This document shows positions 33,010 to 41,652 of a stretch of DNA of 64,000 nucleotides, one piece after another; positions within the stretch are counted from its first letter, which is position 1, and each line of letters starts with the position of its first letter. Below the pieces are notes generated by a model, which did not search any database, was not told the DNA's origin, and saw only the letters and a program-made list of their open reading frames with translations. The DNA is from Poriferisodalis sp965208895. GTDB taxonomy: Bacteria; Actinomycetota; Acidimicrobiia; Acidimicrobiales; Poriferisodalaceae. The translations under genes and the position numbers were made by a program. The stretch is from positions 3,720,001-3,784,000 of the forward strand of contig NZ_OZ242363.1 of the NCBI RefSeq assembly GCF_965208895.1. Reading direction: 5' to 3'.

Positions 33010-34002
33010 GTGGCCGACGTGCTCTCCAAATCGGAGCTTCACGAGCGTTTCGTCACAGCAATCGGGAGAGGCGCTGTGGTCTCTGCCACAACCGATGCTG
33101 CTGACGAACTTGTGGTTGAGCTTCGCCCGCCCTTGCCTCGCCGTGTCCGCGTTTACATCTACAACGCGACCGACGCGCAAGGCCCCGATCGCACGGAGTA
33201 CCGAATTCAGCTCATTCTCGCCGGCCACGCCAAGGGCCAACGAGCGAACTTCGACCGATCCGAAGTCGAACTCGTGCTGCTCTGCGGTTACGTCCCAGAA
33301 CAGGATGTCTTCGTCTTCTGGGACGCTTCCCTGCATGTGGACTTCGCTTACTCAAAGAACCTGCAGGTGCGGCCTGAGAACGTTGCCGGGGCCGCTGCGG
33401 CTGACGTCACAGTGCGCCAAGAGCGGAGCTTGCGCTCCGACATCGAAACCGTCATTTGCGCACCGAGCCGACTTGTCGCGGAAGCGATAGCCGAACGGTT
33501 CGCGAGCCCAGTCCTCGTCCCTCAGGCGGTCGGTGCCGCGGCGCCGAAGGGCCAGCCCTACATGCGCCCGCCGCGCAGCGGTGGCGGAGAAACGACGCTT
33601 CGGGTGTTCAGTGTCGACCCAGACAGCATCGATCGAGGAACGAATGCGCACAAGGATGTTCAAGACCAACTCGCAGATGCTGTCTCGGCTCGGGGATGGG
33701 AGCCTCGCTCTCCCAGCGGTTCCGACCCTCTCTTCGACATCGGCTGGACAGTGGCCGACACGGCGTGGATCGCGGAGGTCAAGAGCCTCACCGAGTCCAA
33801 CGAGGACCGACAGCTTCGCTTGGGCCTCGGGCAGGTGCTCAGCTACGCGTATCTCGTCGATTGGGGTGCAGCGGCGAATCGGCCCGTGTTGGCAGTCGAG
33901 CGCAAGCCGTCGTCTGAGTACTGGCCCGATCTCTGTGCCTCGCACGGCGTCGAGCTGTCCTGGCCCGAGGCCTTCGAAGAGATGCTCGACGCCTGCACTT
34001 GA
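33010..34002 (+). CDS. PD-(D/E)XK-like nuclease candidate beside the two methyltransferases
   Basis: GTG at 33010 lies 7 bases after GAGAGG; 330 residues. The C-terminal part has SGSDPLFDIGWTVADTAWIA then EVKSLTESNEDRQLRLGLGQ and VLSYAYLVDWG, i.e. D-x(n)-E-V-K followed by a Q-x3-Y element, the core of many restriction endonucleases. The N-terminal half (RVRVYIYNATDAQGPDRTEY, EVELVLLCGYVPEQDVFVFW) may be the specificity domain. It begins 23 bases after the second methyltransferase. Restriction activity is inferred, not shown. Confidence 0.65.
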   Translation: MADVLSKSELHERFVTAIGRGAVVSATTDAADELVVELRPPLPRRVRVYIYNATDAQGPDRTEYRIQLILAGHAKGQRANFDRSEVELVLLCGYVPEQDVFVFWDASLHVDFAYSKNLQVRPENVAGAAAADVTVRQERSLRSDIETVICAPSRLVAEAIAERFASPVLVPQAVGAAAPKGQPYMRPPRSGGGETTLRVFSVDPDSIDRGTNAHKDVQDQLADAVSARGWEPRSPSGSDPLFDIGWTVADTAWIAEVKSLTESNEDRQLRLGLGQVLSYAYLVDWGAAANRPVLAVERKPSSEYWPDLCASHGVELSWPEAFEEMLDACT

Positions 34003-34105
34003 TCCGTCGTCTGCAGTTCTGCGTTCAGAATGACGGGTCCTCTCCAGGCGTCAATTGGATGACTGCGCGCATACAGCAACGGCTGCAGCTATCCGGATGG
34101 CTTGC

Positions 34106-34165
34106 GAGGCGGAGCAAGAGGCCGAGCCGAGAGGCGAAGCCGCAGCGGGGCGAGATGGCAGGCGA
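34106..34165 (+). repeat. REP-like element, degenerate copy
   Basis: The sequence reads gcgaggcggagcaagaggcc then gagccgagaggcgaagccgc, matching the gag..gccga.aggcgaagccg part of the element at 46606. It is in the 280-base gap between the nuclease-like and ligase genes. Confidence 0.35.
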
Positions 34166-34283
34166 GTCAATGGCCCCGTCGATGGGCAAACTGTGTTGCT
34201 GCCTGTAGCCAATCTGGCGCGCGGCAGTGACATTTGCGAGTATCTGCCGCTACATCTGCTTGAACGGGCCACAGGGGGTCGAT

Positions 34284-35858
34284 GTGAATCTCGGAATGCT
34301 GCTCTTCATGCCGGCGACGATTGCCGGTGAACAGGTCATCCTGATCGACACCTCGACAGAGGCCGGCGGAGGTACCGCACGCGAGGTCACCTACCAGGAG
34401 CTGCTCGACAACGTGTCACGCACCGCCGGAATGCTGACGATGCTCGGCGTCGGTGTCGGCGACCGTGTCGGCATCTTCGCCACCAACAGCGTGGAGTGCG
34501 TCGAGGCCATCTTCGGCGGCGCGTTCGTCGGCGCCACGGTCGTGCCGATGAACTTCCGCGCCGGCGCGGAGGAAACTGCCCACCTGCTCAGCGACAGCGG
34601 CATCAGCGTGCTGTTCACCGAGTCTCGCTACAGCGACCTGATCTCCGACAACAAGCCTGACGACCTCGAACACATCCTGGTGCTCGACGACCCGTCCTCC
34701 TATGCCGCTGCCCGCGACGAGGCGTTCGAGCTGCCCGTGCCTGAGGATGTCGACCCTGACGGGCTGTGCTCGCTGTTGTACACGAGCGGCACCACGGCCA
34801 TGCCCAAGGGCGTCAAGCTGACCAACGGCGCCATCACGGGCTACGTCATGAACACCAATGACGCTGCCACCGGCGAGGACATGGGCCGCATGGCGGTCGC
34901 AGCGCCGCTGTACCACATCGCCGGGCTGACCTCGATGCTGAATGCGCTCTACAGCGGGCGAGTGGTCGTGCTGCTGCCGCAGTTCGAGGCGTCGTCGTGG
35001 ATCGACTGCGTGCAGGCGCACGCGGTGACGCACGCCTTCTTGGTGCCCACCATGCTCGCTCGGGTGCTCGAAGCACCCAACTTCAACCATGAAGCGTTCA
35101 GCGGGCTCGAAGCAGTCACCTACGGCGCGGCGCCGATGCCGCCCTCGGTCATCCGCCGGGCCATCGACATGTTCCCGCCGAACGTGGCGTTCGCCGGCGC
35201 CTACGGACAGACCGAGACGACATCGACCGTCGCAGTCCTCGATCCCGACGACCATCGCATCGAAGGAACCGACGAGGAGAAGGAGCGCAAGCTGCACCGG
35301 CTGTCATCGGTCGGACAGGTGCTGGAGGACGTGCAGGTCCGCGTCGTCGATGCCGACAGCGGCGAAGTCGTGGCACCCGGTGTGATCGGCGAGGTGCAGC
35401 TGCAGACCTTCCGCGCCATGGACGGCTATTGGGGCAACGAGGAGAAAACCCGCGTCACCATCGACGACGAAGGCTGGGTGCACACCGGCGACCTCGGCTA
35501 CCTCGACGATGACGACTACCTGTTCCTGGCCGGCCGCACCGGCGACATGATCATCCGGGGCGGCGAGAACGTGCTTCCCGACGAGGTCGAGGGTGTGCTG
35601 TACGACCACCCCTCGGTGCTCGAAGCCGCAGTGGTGGGTCTGCCCAGCGAGGAGTGGGGAGAACGCGTGGCCGCAGCGGCCGTCGTGCGCCCCGGCAGCG
35701 GCACATCGGGCGACGATCTGGTTGCCCATGCGCGCGAGCGCCTTGCACCGTTCAAGCGTCCCGAGTTCGTGCACTTGATGGACGAGCTGCCGCGGACATC
35801 CACCGGCAAGCTGCTGCGCCGCGACCTCATCCCCATGCTCGACGAGCTGGGTAGCTGA
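34284..35858 (+). CDS. Acyl-CoA synthetase (AMP-forming, class I adenylate-forming)
   Basis: GTG at 34284 has a GGGGG site 6 bases upstream; 524 residues. Motifs: CSLLYTSGTTAMPKGVKLTN (P-loop), GAYGQTETT, WVHTGDLGYLDDDDYLFLAG, GENVLPDEVE and STGKLLRRDL with the catalytic Lys. It converts a carboxylic acid, CoA and ATP to acyl-CoA. Neighbouring CoA-transferases and amidohydrolases fit a carboxylate pathway. Substrate cannot be read from sequence. Confidence 0.93.
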   Translation: MNLGMLLFMPATIAGEQVILIDTSTEAGGGTAREVTYQELLDNVSRTAGMLTMLGVGVGDRVGIFATNSVECVEAIFGGAFVGATVVPMNFRAGAEETAHLLSDSGISVLFTESRYSDLISDNKPDDLEHILVLDDPSSYAAARDEAFELPVPEDVDPDGLCSLLYTSGTTAMPKGVKLTNGAITGYVMNTNDAATGEDMGRMAVAAPLYHIAGLTSMLNALYSGRVVVLLPQFEASSWIDCVQAHAVTHAFLVPTMLARVLEAPNFNHEAFSGLEAVTYGAAPMPPSVIRRAIDMFPPNVAFAGAYGQTETTSTVAVLDPDDHRIEGTDEEKERKLHRLSSVGQVLEDVQVRVVDADSGEVVAPGVIGEVQLQTFRAMDGYWGNEEKTRVTIDDEGWVHTGDLGYLDDDDYLFLAGRTGDMIIRGGENVLPDEVEGVLYDHPSVLEAAVVGLPSEEWGERVAAAAVVRPGSGTSGDDLVAHARERLAPFKRPEFVHLMDELPRTSTGKLLRRDLIPMLDELGS

Positions 35859-35866
35859 GGCCGGTC

Positions 35867-36217
35867 TCAGGTCCGGGGGTTGCCGCCGACGAGTCCTGCG
35901 CCGGCTGCTCCAGCAGCCGCTTCGGCCGGGATCCCGATGCCCAAGTAGCCCTCGATGCGGGCGAGCCGTTCGCGAATCTCGTCGACAGAGGCTCGCAAGC
36001 CGCTGATCTCGGATCGCATTTCGGTTCGCAGTGCGCCGATCTCGGATCGCATTTCGGTTCGCAGTGCGCCGATCTCCGATTGCATTTCGGTTCGCAGTGC
36101 GCCGATCTCGGATCGCATCTCGGCCCGCAGTCGCTCAGTCGATCGCTGCTGGTGCCACACGATCGCGAGCACCGCCACCGCCACCGAGACGACTTGGGTG
36201 AGGATCACTGCGTCCAC
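35867..36217 (-). CDS. Membrane-anchored coiled-coil protein with 11-residue repeats
   Basis: From GTG 36217 the product is 116 residues: an N-terminal membrane segment (VILTQVVSVAVAVLAIVWH), then four tandem 11-residue units of EMRSEIGALRT (one EMQSEIGALRT), a further coil (VDEIRERLARIEGYLG) and an Ala/Gly-rich end. A TTG at 36265 would add 16 residues. The structure resembles small DUF1640/coiled-coil scaffold proteins. Function unknown. Confidence 0.65.
   Translation of the reverse strand: MDAVILTQVVSVAVAVLAIVWHQQRSTERLRAEMRSEIGALRTEMQSEIGALRTEMRSEIGALRTEMRSEISGLRASVDEIRERLARIEGYLGIGIPAEAAAGAAGAGLVGGNPRT
36005..36136. repeat. 33-bp tandem repeat, four units, inside the coiled-coil gene
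   Basis: Units begin at 36005, 36038, 36071 and 36104, each opening gatctc; the first two are identical and the others differ by a few bases. 33 bases equals 11 codons, so copy-number change keeps frame and lengthens the coil in whole turns. Confidence 0.9.
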
Positions 36218-36362
36218 GCCTTGAACATAGCACCGCACCGTAAGGTCAGTCGCAACAAATATCAAGTCATTTACTGAAATATACTGAAAAGAGTTGAATA
36301 TCGGATTGTCGCGGGCTGCGCTGTGTGGAGGTGGCGGGCTGCGTTGCGGTATCTACGTTGAA

Positions 36363-37532
36363 ATGGCATCGGGGTACTGTGACGATCACCTGCATCTCCT
36401 GGCGTGCGCGGCGGCGCGCGGGTCGGTTGACGTGCGGGACGCCGTCACGGTGGACGAGCTGCTTGCCACCATCCTGCGGGCGGTCGACGCGGTCGTTGCC
36501 GCTCGGCATCGGTCGTCGTGGCTGCGGGTGTGGGGCTATGACGACGCGCTGCTTGCCGAGCGGCGTCATCCGACCGTTGCGGAACTGGACACGGTCACTG
36601 AGCGCGTTCCGACCGTGCTGCACCACGTCACCGGACATGTGACCGTGGTGAACACGGCCGCGGGCCGAGCGTTGGGCCTGGCGTCAGGCGATGTGCTCGT
36701 CGAGCGCCACGACCTGCTGGCTGCGGTGCCCCGACCCGATCGCGGCGAAATCGTGGCGGGTGTCACCGAGGTGCTGCACGGCCTGGCAGATGCAGGCATC
36801 TCCGCCTGCACGGACGCAACCCACACGAACGACCTCACTGCTCTTGAGCTGCTGGCCGAAGCATCCGCCGGGGAGCCCGCCGTGGATGTCACCGCAATGG
36901 TGGGCGCCGACCAGCTCGATTCGCTCGAAGGCCTTGTCTTCGGCGATGCGGTCCCGCCCTCGGGAACCGCAGCCGATGAGGTGAGGGTGCGCATCGGACA
37001 CGCCAAGATCATGCCGCCGCACGACGACGACAGCGCGATTGCCGACTTGGTGGCCACGGCGCGCGCTCATCGATTTCCGGTCGCGGTTCACGTCATGGAC
37101 ATCGACACGCTGCAAGCGACTCTGGATGCTCTGGAAGCACATCCGCCTCTGCCGGCCGAGATGGCGTCGAGCGCACCCGTCCGCATTGAGCCCGATCGCA
37201 TTGAACCCGATCGCATTGAACACTGCGCGCTGGCACTGCCGGAGCAGCTCGATCGGATCGCCCGGCTCGGCATCACGGTGGTAACCCAGCCCAGCTTCGT
37301 CACCCGCCGCGCACAGAAGTACCGAGAACAGCTCTCGCCGACCGAGCAGGCATGGCTCTGGCCGCTGGCGAGCCTGCTGCGCCGCGGCATCCGCGTCACG
37401 CTGTCGTCGGACGCTCCGACGGTTCCCCCCGATCCTGCCGAGTGGATAGAAGCGGCCGCCTGTCGGGACCTCGCTCCCGCTGAGCGCATCGACCCCGAGC
37501 GCGCTCGCGAGCTCTGTCTCGCTGACCGCTGA
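36363..37532 (+). CDS. Amidohydrolase family 3 (YtcJ-like) protein
   Basis: ATG at 36363 starts a 389-residue product with DDHLHLLACAAARGS (first metal His pair), TGHVTVVNTAAGRALGL, GISACTDATHTNDLTALELL, VAVHVMDIDTLQATLDAL, RIEHCALALPEQLDRIARLG and VTLSSDAPTVPPDPAEWIEA. The order matches YtcJ-like amidohydrolases but the N-terminal beta-domain of the usual >500-residue enzyme is missing. RIEPD is repeated just before the RIEHC active-site strand. Confidence 0.8.
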   Translation: MASGYCDDHLHLLACAAARGSVDVRDAVTVDELLATILRAVDAVVAARHRSSWLRVWGYDDALLAERRHPTVAELDTVTERVPTVLHHVTGHVTVVNTAAGRALGLASGDVLVERHDLLAAVPRPDRGEIVAGVTEVLHGLADAGISACTDATHTNDLTALELLAEASAGEPAVDVTAMVGADQLDSLEGLVFGDAVPPSGTAADEVRVRIGHAKIMPPHDDDSAIADLVATARAHRFPVAVHVMDIDTLQATLDALEAHPPLPAEMASSAPVRIEPDRIEPDRIEHCALALPEQLDRIARLGITVVTQPSFVTRRAQKYREQLSPTEQAWLWPLASLLRRGIRVTLSSDAPTVPPDPAEWIEAAACRDLAPAERIDPERARELCLADR

Positions 37533-37626
37533 GTACCCTGCCGCATCGCCACTGCGCCGGCAGGGCGCAGCCAACACTTCTGTGCCGGCATGGCACAGCC
37601 AACACTTCGTGAGCAGGGGAGCAGCG

Positions 37627-38823
37627 ATGGCCGGGCCGATGGAGGGCATCCGCGTCGTCGAGTTGGGCGTGTGGATCGCTGGACCAGCCTGCGGCGGGAT
37701 CTTGGCTGATTGGGGTGCCGATGTCGTCAAGGTGGAAACGCCAGACGGCGACCCCTTCCGGTCGCTGGACTGGCTGTACCAGGGCGACGGCAACCCGCCG
37801 TTCGACCTCGACAACCGCGGCAAGCGCAGCATCGCCTTGGACTTGCGGCAGCCGGAGGGGCTCGCCGCCCTGCATGGGATGCTGGCCGATGCCGATGTCT
37901 TCCTGTCGAACATCCGACCCGGCGGACTCGAGCGCATGGGCCTCGACTACCCGTCGCTCGCCGAGCGCTACCCGCGCCTGATCTACGCGAGCGTCACCGG
38001 TCTGTCGCTTCGAGGCGACGAGCGAGACCGTCATACCTACGACGTCGGCGCATTCTGGTCTCGGGCGGGGATCGTCCGGTCGCTGACCCCCGGGGATGCC
38101 GACCTGCCCTACCAGCGCGGCGGTATGGGAGACCACATGACCGGCCTGGCGGCAGCCGGAGGGGTTGCGGCAGCGCTGTTCCATCGCACCAGCACCGGCC
38201 GAGGCCAGCTTGTGGAGTCGTCGCTGATGCGCTTGGGGACCTACATGCTGGGCTGGGACCACAATGTCACCGCCATGACGGGAGCTGAGACCGAAGCCTG
38301 GGGGCGTGGCAGTCCGCCCAACCCGCTCATCAACTGCTACCGATGCGCCGACGGCGAGTGGCTCTGGATGCTGGGTCTCGAAGGCGACCGGCATTGGCCC
38401 AGCGTCGTCAGCGCGCTGGATCGGCCCGAGTGGCATGACGATCCCCGCTACGGCGACATCGAGCTGCGCCTGGAGAACGCGAGGGCCCTCACCGCAGACA
38501 TGGACGCAGTCATGGCCACCAGGACGCGCGCCGAGTGGGGCGAGATCTTCGACGCGAGCAATGTCTGGTGGTCTCCGGTGCAGTCCACCTTGGAGTTCCG
38601 GTCAGACCCGCAGGCGATCGCTGCGGGCTGCTGGGTGGAGGTGCCGACGCCTGACGGCGGCGCGATCGAGATGGTCGCGACACCGGTGGATTTCTCCGAG
38701 AGCGCGTGGGCCCCGAGCGGACCACCGCCAGAACTCGGTCAGCACACCGAGCTGATCCTGCTGGAGCACGGCTACGACTGGGACGACATCGAGCAGCTGA
38801 AGCAGGCAGGCGTGATCCCCTGA
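37627..38823 (+). CDS. CaiB/BaiF family CoA-transferase
   Basis: ATG at 37627 with AGGGGAG 5 bases upstream; 398 residues, the normal single-unit length. It starts MEGIRVVELGVWIAGPACGG, with ILADWGADVVKVETPDGDPF, DNRGKRSIALDLRQPEGLAA, GLERMGLDYPSLAERYPRLI and the expected catalytic-region GGMGDHMTGLAAAGGVAAAL. The first about 30 codons occur again as a fragment at 44258-44350. Confidence 0.93.
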   Translation: MAGPMEGIRVVELGVWIAGPACGGILADWGADVVKVETPDGDPFRSLDWLYQGDGNPPFDLDNRGKRSIALDLRQPEGLAALHGMLADADVFLSNIRPGGLERMGLDYPSLAERYPRLIYASVTGLSLRGDERDRHTYDVGAFWSRAGIVRSLTPGDADLPYQRGGMGDHMTGLAAAGGVAAALFHRTSTGRGQLVESSLMRLGTYMLGWDHNVTAMTGAETEAWGRGSPPNPLINCYRCADGEWLWMLGLEGDRHWPSVVSALDRPEWHDDPRYGDIELRLENARALTADMDAVMATRTRAEWGEIFDASNVWWSPVQSTLEFRSDPQAIAAGCWVEVPTPDGGAIEMVATPVDFSESAWAPSGPPPELGQHTELILLEHGYDWDDIEQLKQAGVIP

Positions 38824-38862
38824 CGAGACTCCCGCTGATTGCGTTGTCTTGCGGCATGCGGG

Positions 38863-39531
38863 TCAGGGCGCGGGAATCAGTGTGGCGGTTCCGATTCTCC
38901 CTGACGCGACAAGCGGGCAGCTGATGTCGGGATGGGCTGTCTTTCCGTAGAACCCGTCGAACGCGACACGGCTGCCTTCGGCCATTGGACCGACTTGGTT
39001 CACCCACAGCGCACGTGCGATCGGGTCGTACCGGGTGCGGTTGTAGCCGAGTTTGAGGAGATAAACTGGCTGTGAGGTTTCATCCAGTGTACGATCCATG
39101 TCTTCGCCGAAGTAAAAGATGAGACTGGCGGAAACTGACTTCGCGCTGCGCGTAGGTTCACTCTGGACCATAGCTTCACCTTGTTTGAGGGCAAGCGAGT
39201 GAACATATGCGCACGCACCCTCAAATGCGAGTATCCCGGTGCCCTTGACGTTCGGCAGATCGTTCATACCGCCGGACCCGTCTCCTTGGAAGGTTCCGTC
39301 GGGTTCGACATAGTGCATTCTGGCGAGATTGCGCGAGAGGGTCGGCTCGGCAGCCGATGCAGAAGTGAGTTCGGACTGAGACCTGCCTATGGCGACGCAC
39401 GCTGAGATTGTCACCAGCATCGCGGCAGACAGAACAACGGCGACGCTAAATTGCCACAGCCTTGATTCAGGCGGCTGACGACATCTTGAGGGCGCAGTCA
39501 GCCGCATCTGTTCAGACACAGGCCAGGCCAT
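38863..39531 (-). CDS. Exported protein of unknown function, paralogue A
   Basis: The product has a hydrophobic signal-like segment LWQFSVAVVLSAAMLVTISA followed by Cys, then FEGACAYVHSLALKQGEAMV, YLLKLGYNRTRYDPIARALW and VNQVGPMAEGSRVAFDGF. The segment Y.RTRYDP...LW..Q.GP.A is shared with the next gene, so they are tandem paralogues. Start is uncertain (39531 or 39507) and overlaps the neighbour's stop. Cys after the hydrophobic stretch suggests a lipoprotein. Confidence 0.65.
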   Translation of the reverse strand: MAWPVSEQMRLTAPSRCRQPPESRLWQFSVAVVLSAAMLVTISACVAIGRSQSELTSASAAEPTLSRNLARMHYVEPDGTFQGDGSGGMNDLPNVKGTGILAFEGACAYVHSLALKQGEAMVQSEPTRSAKSVSASLIFYFGEDMDRTLDETSQPVYLLKLGYNRTRYDPIARALWVNQVGPMAEGSRVAFDGFYGKTAHPDISCPLVASGRIGTATLIPAP

Positions 39532-40135
39532 CTTCAGCACCTACCAACATGCCGGCAACTCCTTTCCCATCCCCTCTGCATTTCACCTCTGCCAAACCAG
39601 GAACAAGTGTGCCACTCAGCCTCCCGCCGTTGGCCAGCGGACAAGTCTCGAATTGGTCGGCAAAGAACTCTTTCGGAAGGTCCGACTCAAGATCACCGAA
39701 AGCTGTTACAGTGTCGCGGTTGGCGATCGGACCGTACTGTCCCGCCCATAGCGATTGTGTCTGCGGATCGTACCGGGTCGTGTTGTATGGTAGCGCGAGC
39801 AAATAGGTCTGAATGGCTCCAGAACTGTCTCTGTAGAATCCGCCATCCCCCCATGTTTCAAGTTGCTGAATGTACAGACAAGGCCCGTCTATTTCGATCT
39901 TGCCATGCACGATATCGTCGGGAATGTCATGTTGACCGGGCCTCCTGTCCGGCGGAAGTAGAGCTATATTGTCGAGGTGCAATGAAGAGTACATACCCAC
40001 GAAATCTGCGAACGGAATCGTCGTGTGTGTCGGTGGTGACTCTTCCGACGACTCGTCAGTCGCGCACGCAGCGGCAACGACGAACGCAGCGACTGTCAGC
40101 GTCAGAACGAAAGCGTTCTTCAAGCGTCGCAGCAC
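39512..40135 (-). CDS. Lipoprotein of unknown function, paralogue B
   Basis: GTG at 40135 gives RRLKNAFVLTLTVAAFVVAA followed by ACATDESSEE, a lipoprotein signal; 207 residues. The body has IEIDGPCLYIQQLETWGDGG, YLLALPYNTTRYDPQTQSLW and AGQYGPIANRDTVTAFGDL, parallel to paralogue A. Both have a conserved Cys in the (G)(P/A)C.Y. strand. Function unknown. Confidence 0.7.
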   Translation of the reverse strand: MLRRLKNAFVLTLTVAAFVVAAACATDESSEESPPTHTTIPFADFVGMYSSLHLDNIALLPPDRRPGQHDIPDDIVHGKIEIDGPCLYIQQLETWGDGGFYRDSSGAIQTYLLALPYNTTRYDPQTQSLWAGQYGPIANRDTVTAFGDLESDLPKEFFADQFETCPLANGGRLSGTLVPGLAEVKCRGDGKGVAGMLVGAEDGLACV

Positions 40136-40172
40136 TGTTGCAGCACCTCGTATCTGAAAGCAGTACGGCCGC

Positions 40173-41311
40173 TCAGCCGATAAATCGCACTGTCTGGCGA
40201 TGCAAGAAATCGACCCCCAAGAACTCTTCCACCTCGCCGACCGAAGAGAAGTATGCGTAGACGCCAAGCCGATCGCATTCCGTGCCGCCGTTGCTGCCCT
40301 TGTGTATGCCGAATGCAATCGATCGGTTGTACCAAGGGCCTCCGCTGTCGCCGCTGCACGACTGTAGCGAAGCACCGTGTACACGCACGAAAACTGCGTT
40401 GCAGGTTAGCGCCACGCCACTTGAGCTTGTGCATGGCGGCTTAGCGGCGGGGTCGCTGCTTTGAGCCGGCTTGTAGTGAATGCTGGTAACGGTTCCACAG
40501 GAAAGGCCACTTTCCTTGCCCGTGTGACACACGTAGTTGCCCGCCATCCTGTAACGCGGCTTCTCCGAAGCCACATTGCAAGTTCCTCTCGGGGCGGGAA
40601 CGTTGCATTCGAAGGTGGAACGCAGTTCGTGACCGGAGCCTTCTGGAACCTTATGGAACTGTGCGTCGGCTGAGATGTTCTTGTACCCAGAGACCCATGG
40701 CAGATTCACACCGTTGAGTGACTGTGAGTCGCGGCAGTGGCCAGCGGTGACGATGCCGTAGGCACCACTCCGACGGTGGCGTGCCGCGAATCCTGAAGTA
40801 CAACTGCTCATCGCCCGTCCGCCGTCGAGTATCGCGTCGTCGGTGATGCCTCGTCCATCGACGATCTCGTATGGCACTGCGATGCTGCCTTTGAGCATCT
40901 CGGTCAGCAGTGCTTGCATGGCGCGGAGTTGCATATCTGATGCGTTGGCGTCACCGGTGCCGCCGATTGGGCCTATGTCGCCGGTTCCGCCGAGGACACC
41001 TGGCTCTGCGGTGTTGGCGAGGGATGGGTCGATGCCGATATGGAGCGCGTTGTCGCCCATGTCGAGCAGGGTGAACGTCACCACGGCTGCAACGTCGATG
41101 CCGCTGCCGCGTCAACTGAGCCTGGGTCGTCTGGGCCGACGGATGGTTCGTCGTGCAAGGCAGTCGATTGTCCGCCCACTGACGGGACGTCAGTGTCAGC
41201 AGCGCTGACGGCGGTCGGCGCGAGCGCCGTTGCCGAGACCGCCAAGACCGCTAGTACGGCGGCGAGGCGCAGCGGGCCTGCACGGCATCGCCGGTTTCGT
41301 GATGTGAGCAT
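40173..41311 (-). pseudogene. Secreted trypsin-like (S1) protease, apparent frameshift
   Basis: ATG at 41311 with AAGGA upstream starts a clear signal peptide (PLRLAAVLAVLAVSATALAP, then TAVSA). That frame stops at about 41078. The rest, from about 41105, is one frame over: VTFTLLDMGDNALHIGIDPS, then SCTSGFAARHRRSGAYGIVT followed by AGHC (His), and LQSCSGDSGGPWYNRSIAFG (Ser). This is a pro-domain plus S1 protease of the streptogrisin-like type. A single indel around 41105-41115 separates signal from protease, so either a sequence error or inactivation. Confidence 0.7.
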
Positions 41312-41652
41312 GAGAGTTCCTTTCGGTTCTTGGGCGCGTTGATGACCGGACTCGACTGGGCATGTCCGGTCGTGCGCCTCGCCCGTGACGGGCACGAGAT
41401 GCGACTCGCTTCGGTGCTGGCCTTCGGAAGAGAGAACCAACGGAGCGCATCGCCGCCTCCGAAAATGACCGTACACCCACTGCCGGGCTCCTCGGAACCC
41501 TGCTGCCGAATACGACGCCGGTGCGGCCTTGCGTCGAAACTGCTGCTGGACGTGAGATAGCTTCGATCCGCTGCATCGCCCCGCCTCCAGAGCTCCTCAC
41601 CTCGGGCTCGACAAACCAGGCGACGGGGATGAGGCGGCGGGAGGGAGAGCGG

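Noticed and set aside
36005..36136. CRISPR-like 33-bp repeats
   Set aside because: They are contiguous, in frame and part of a coiled-coil gene.
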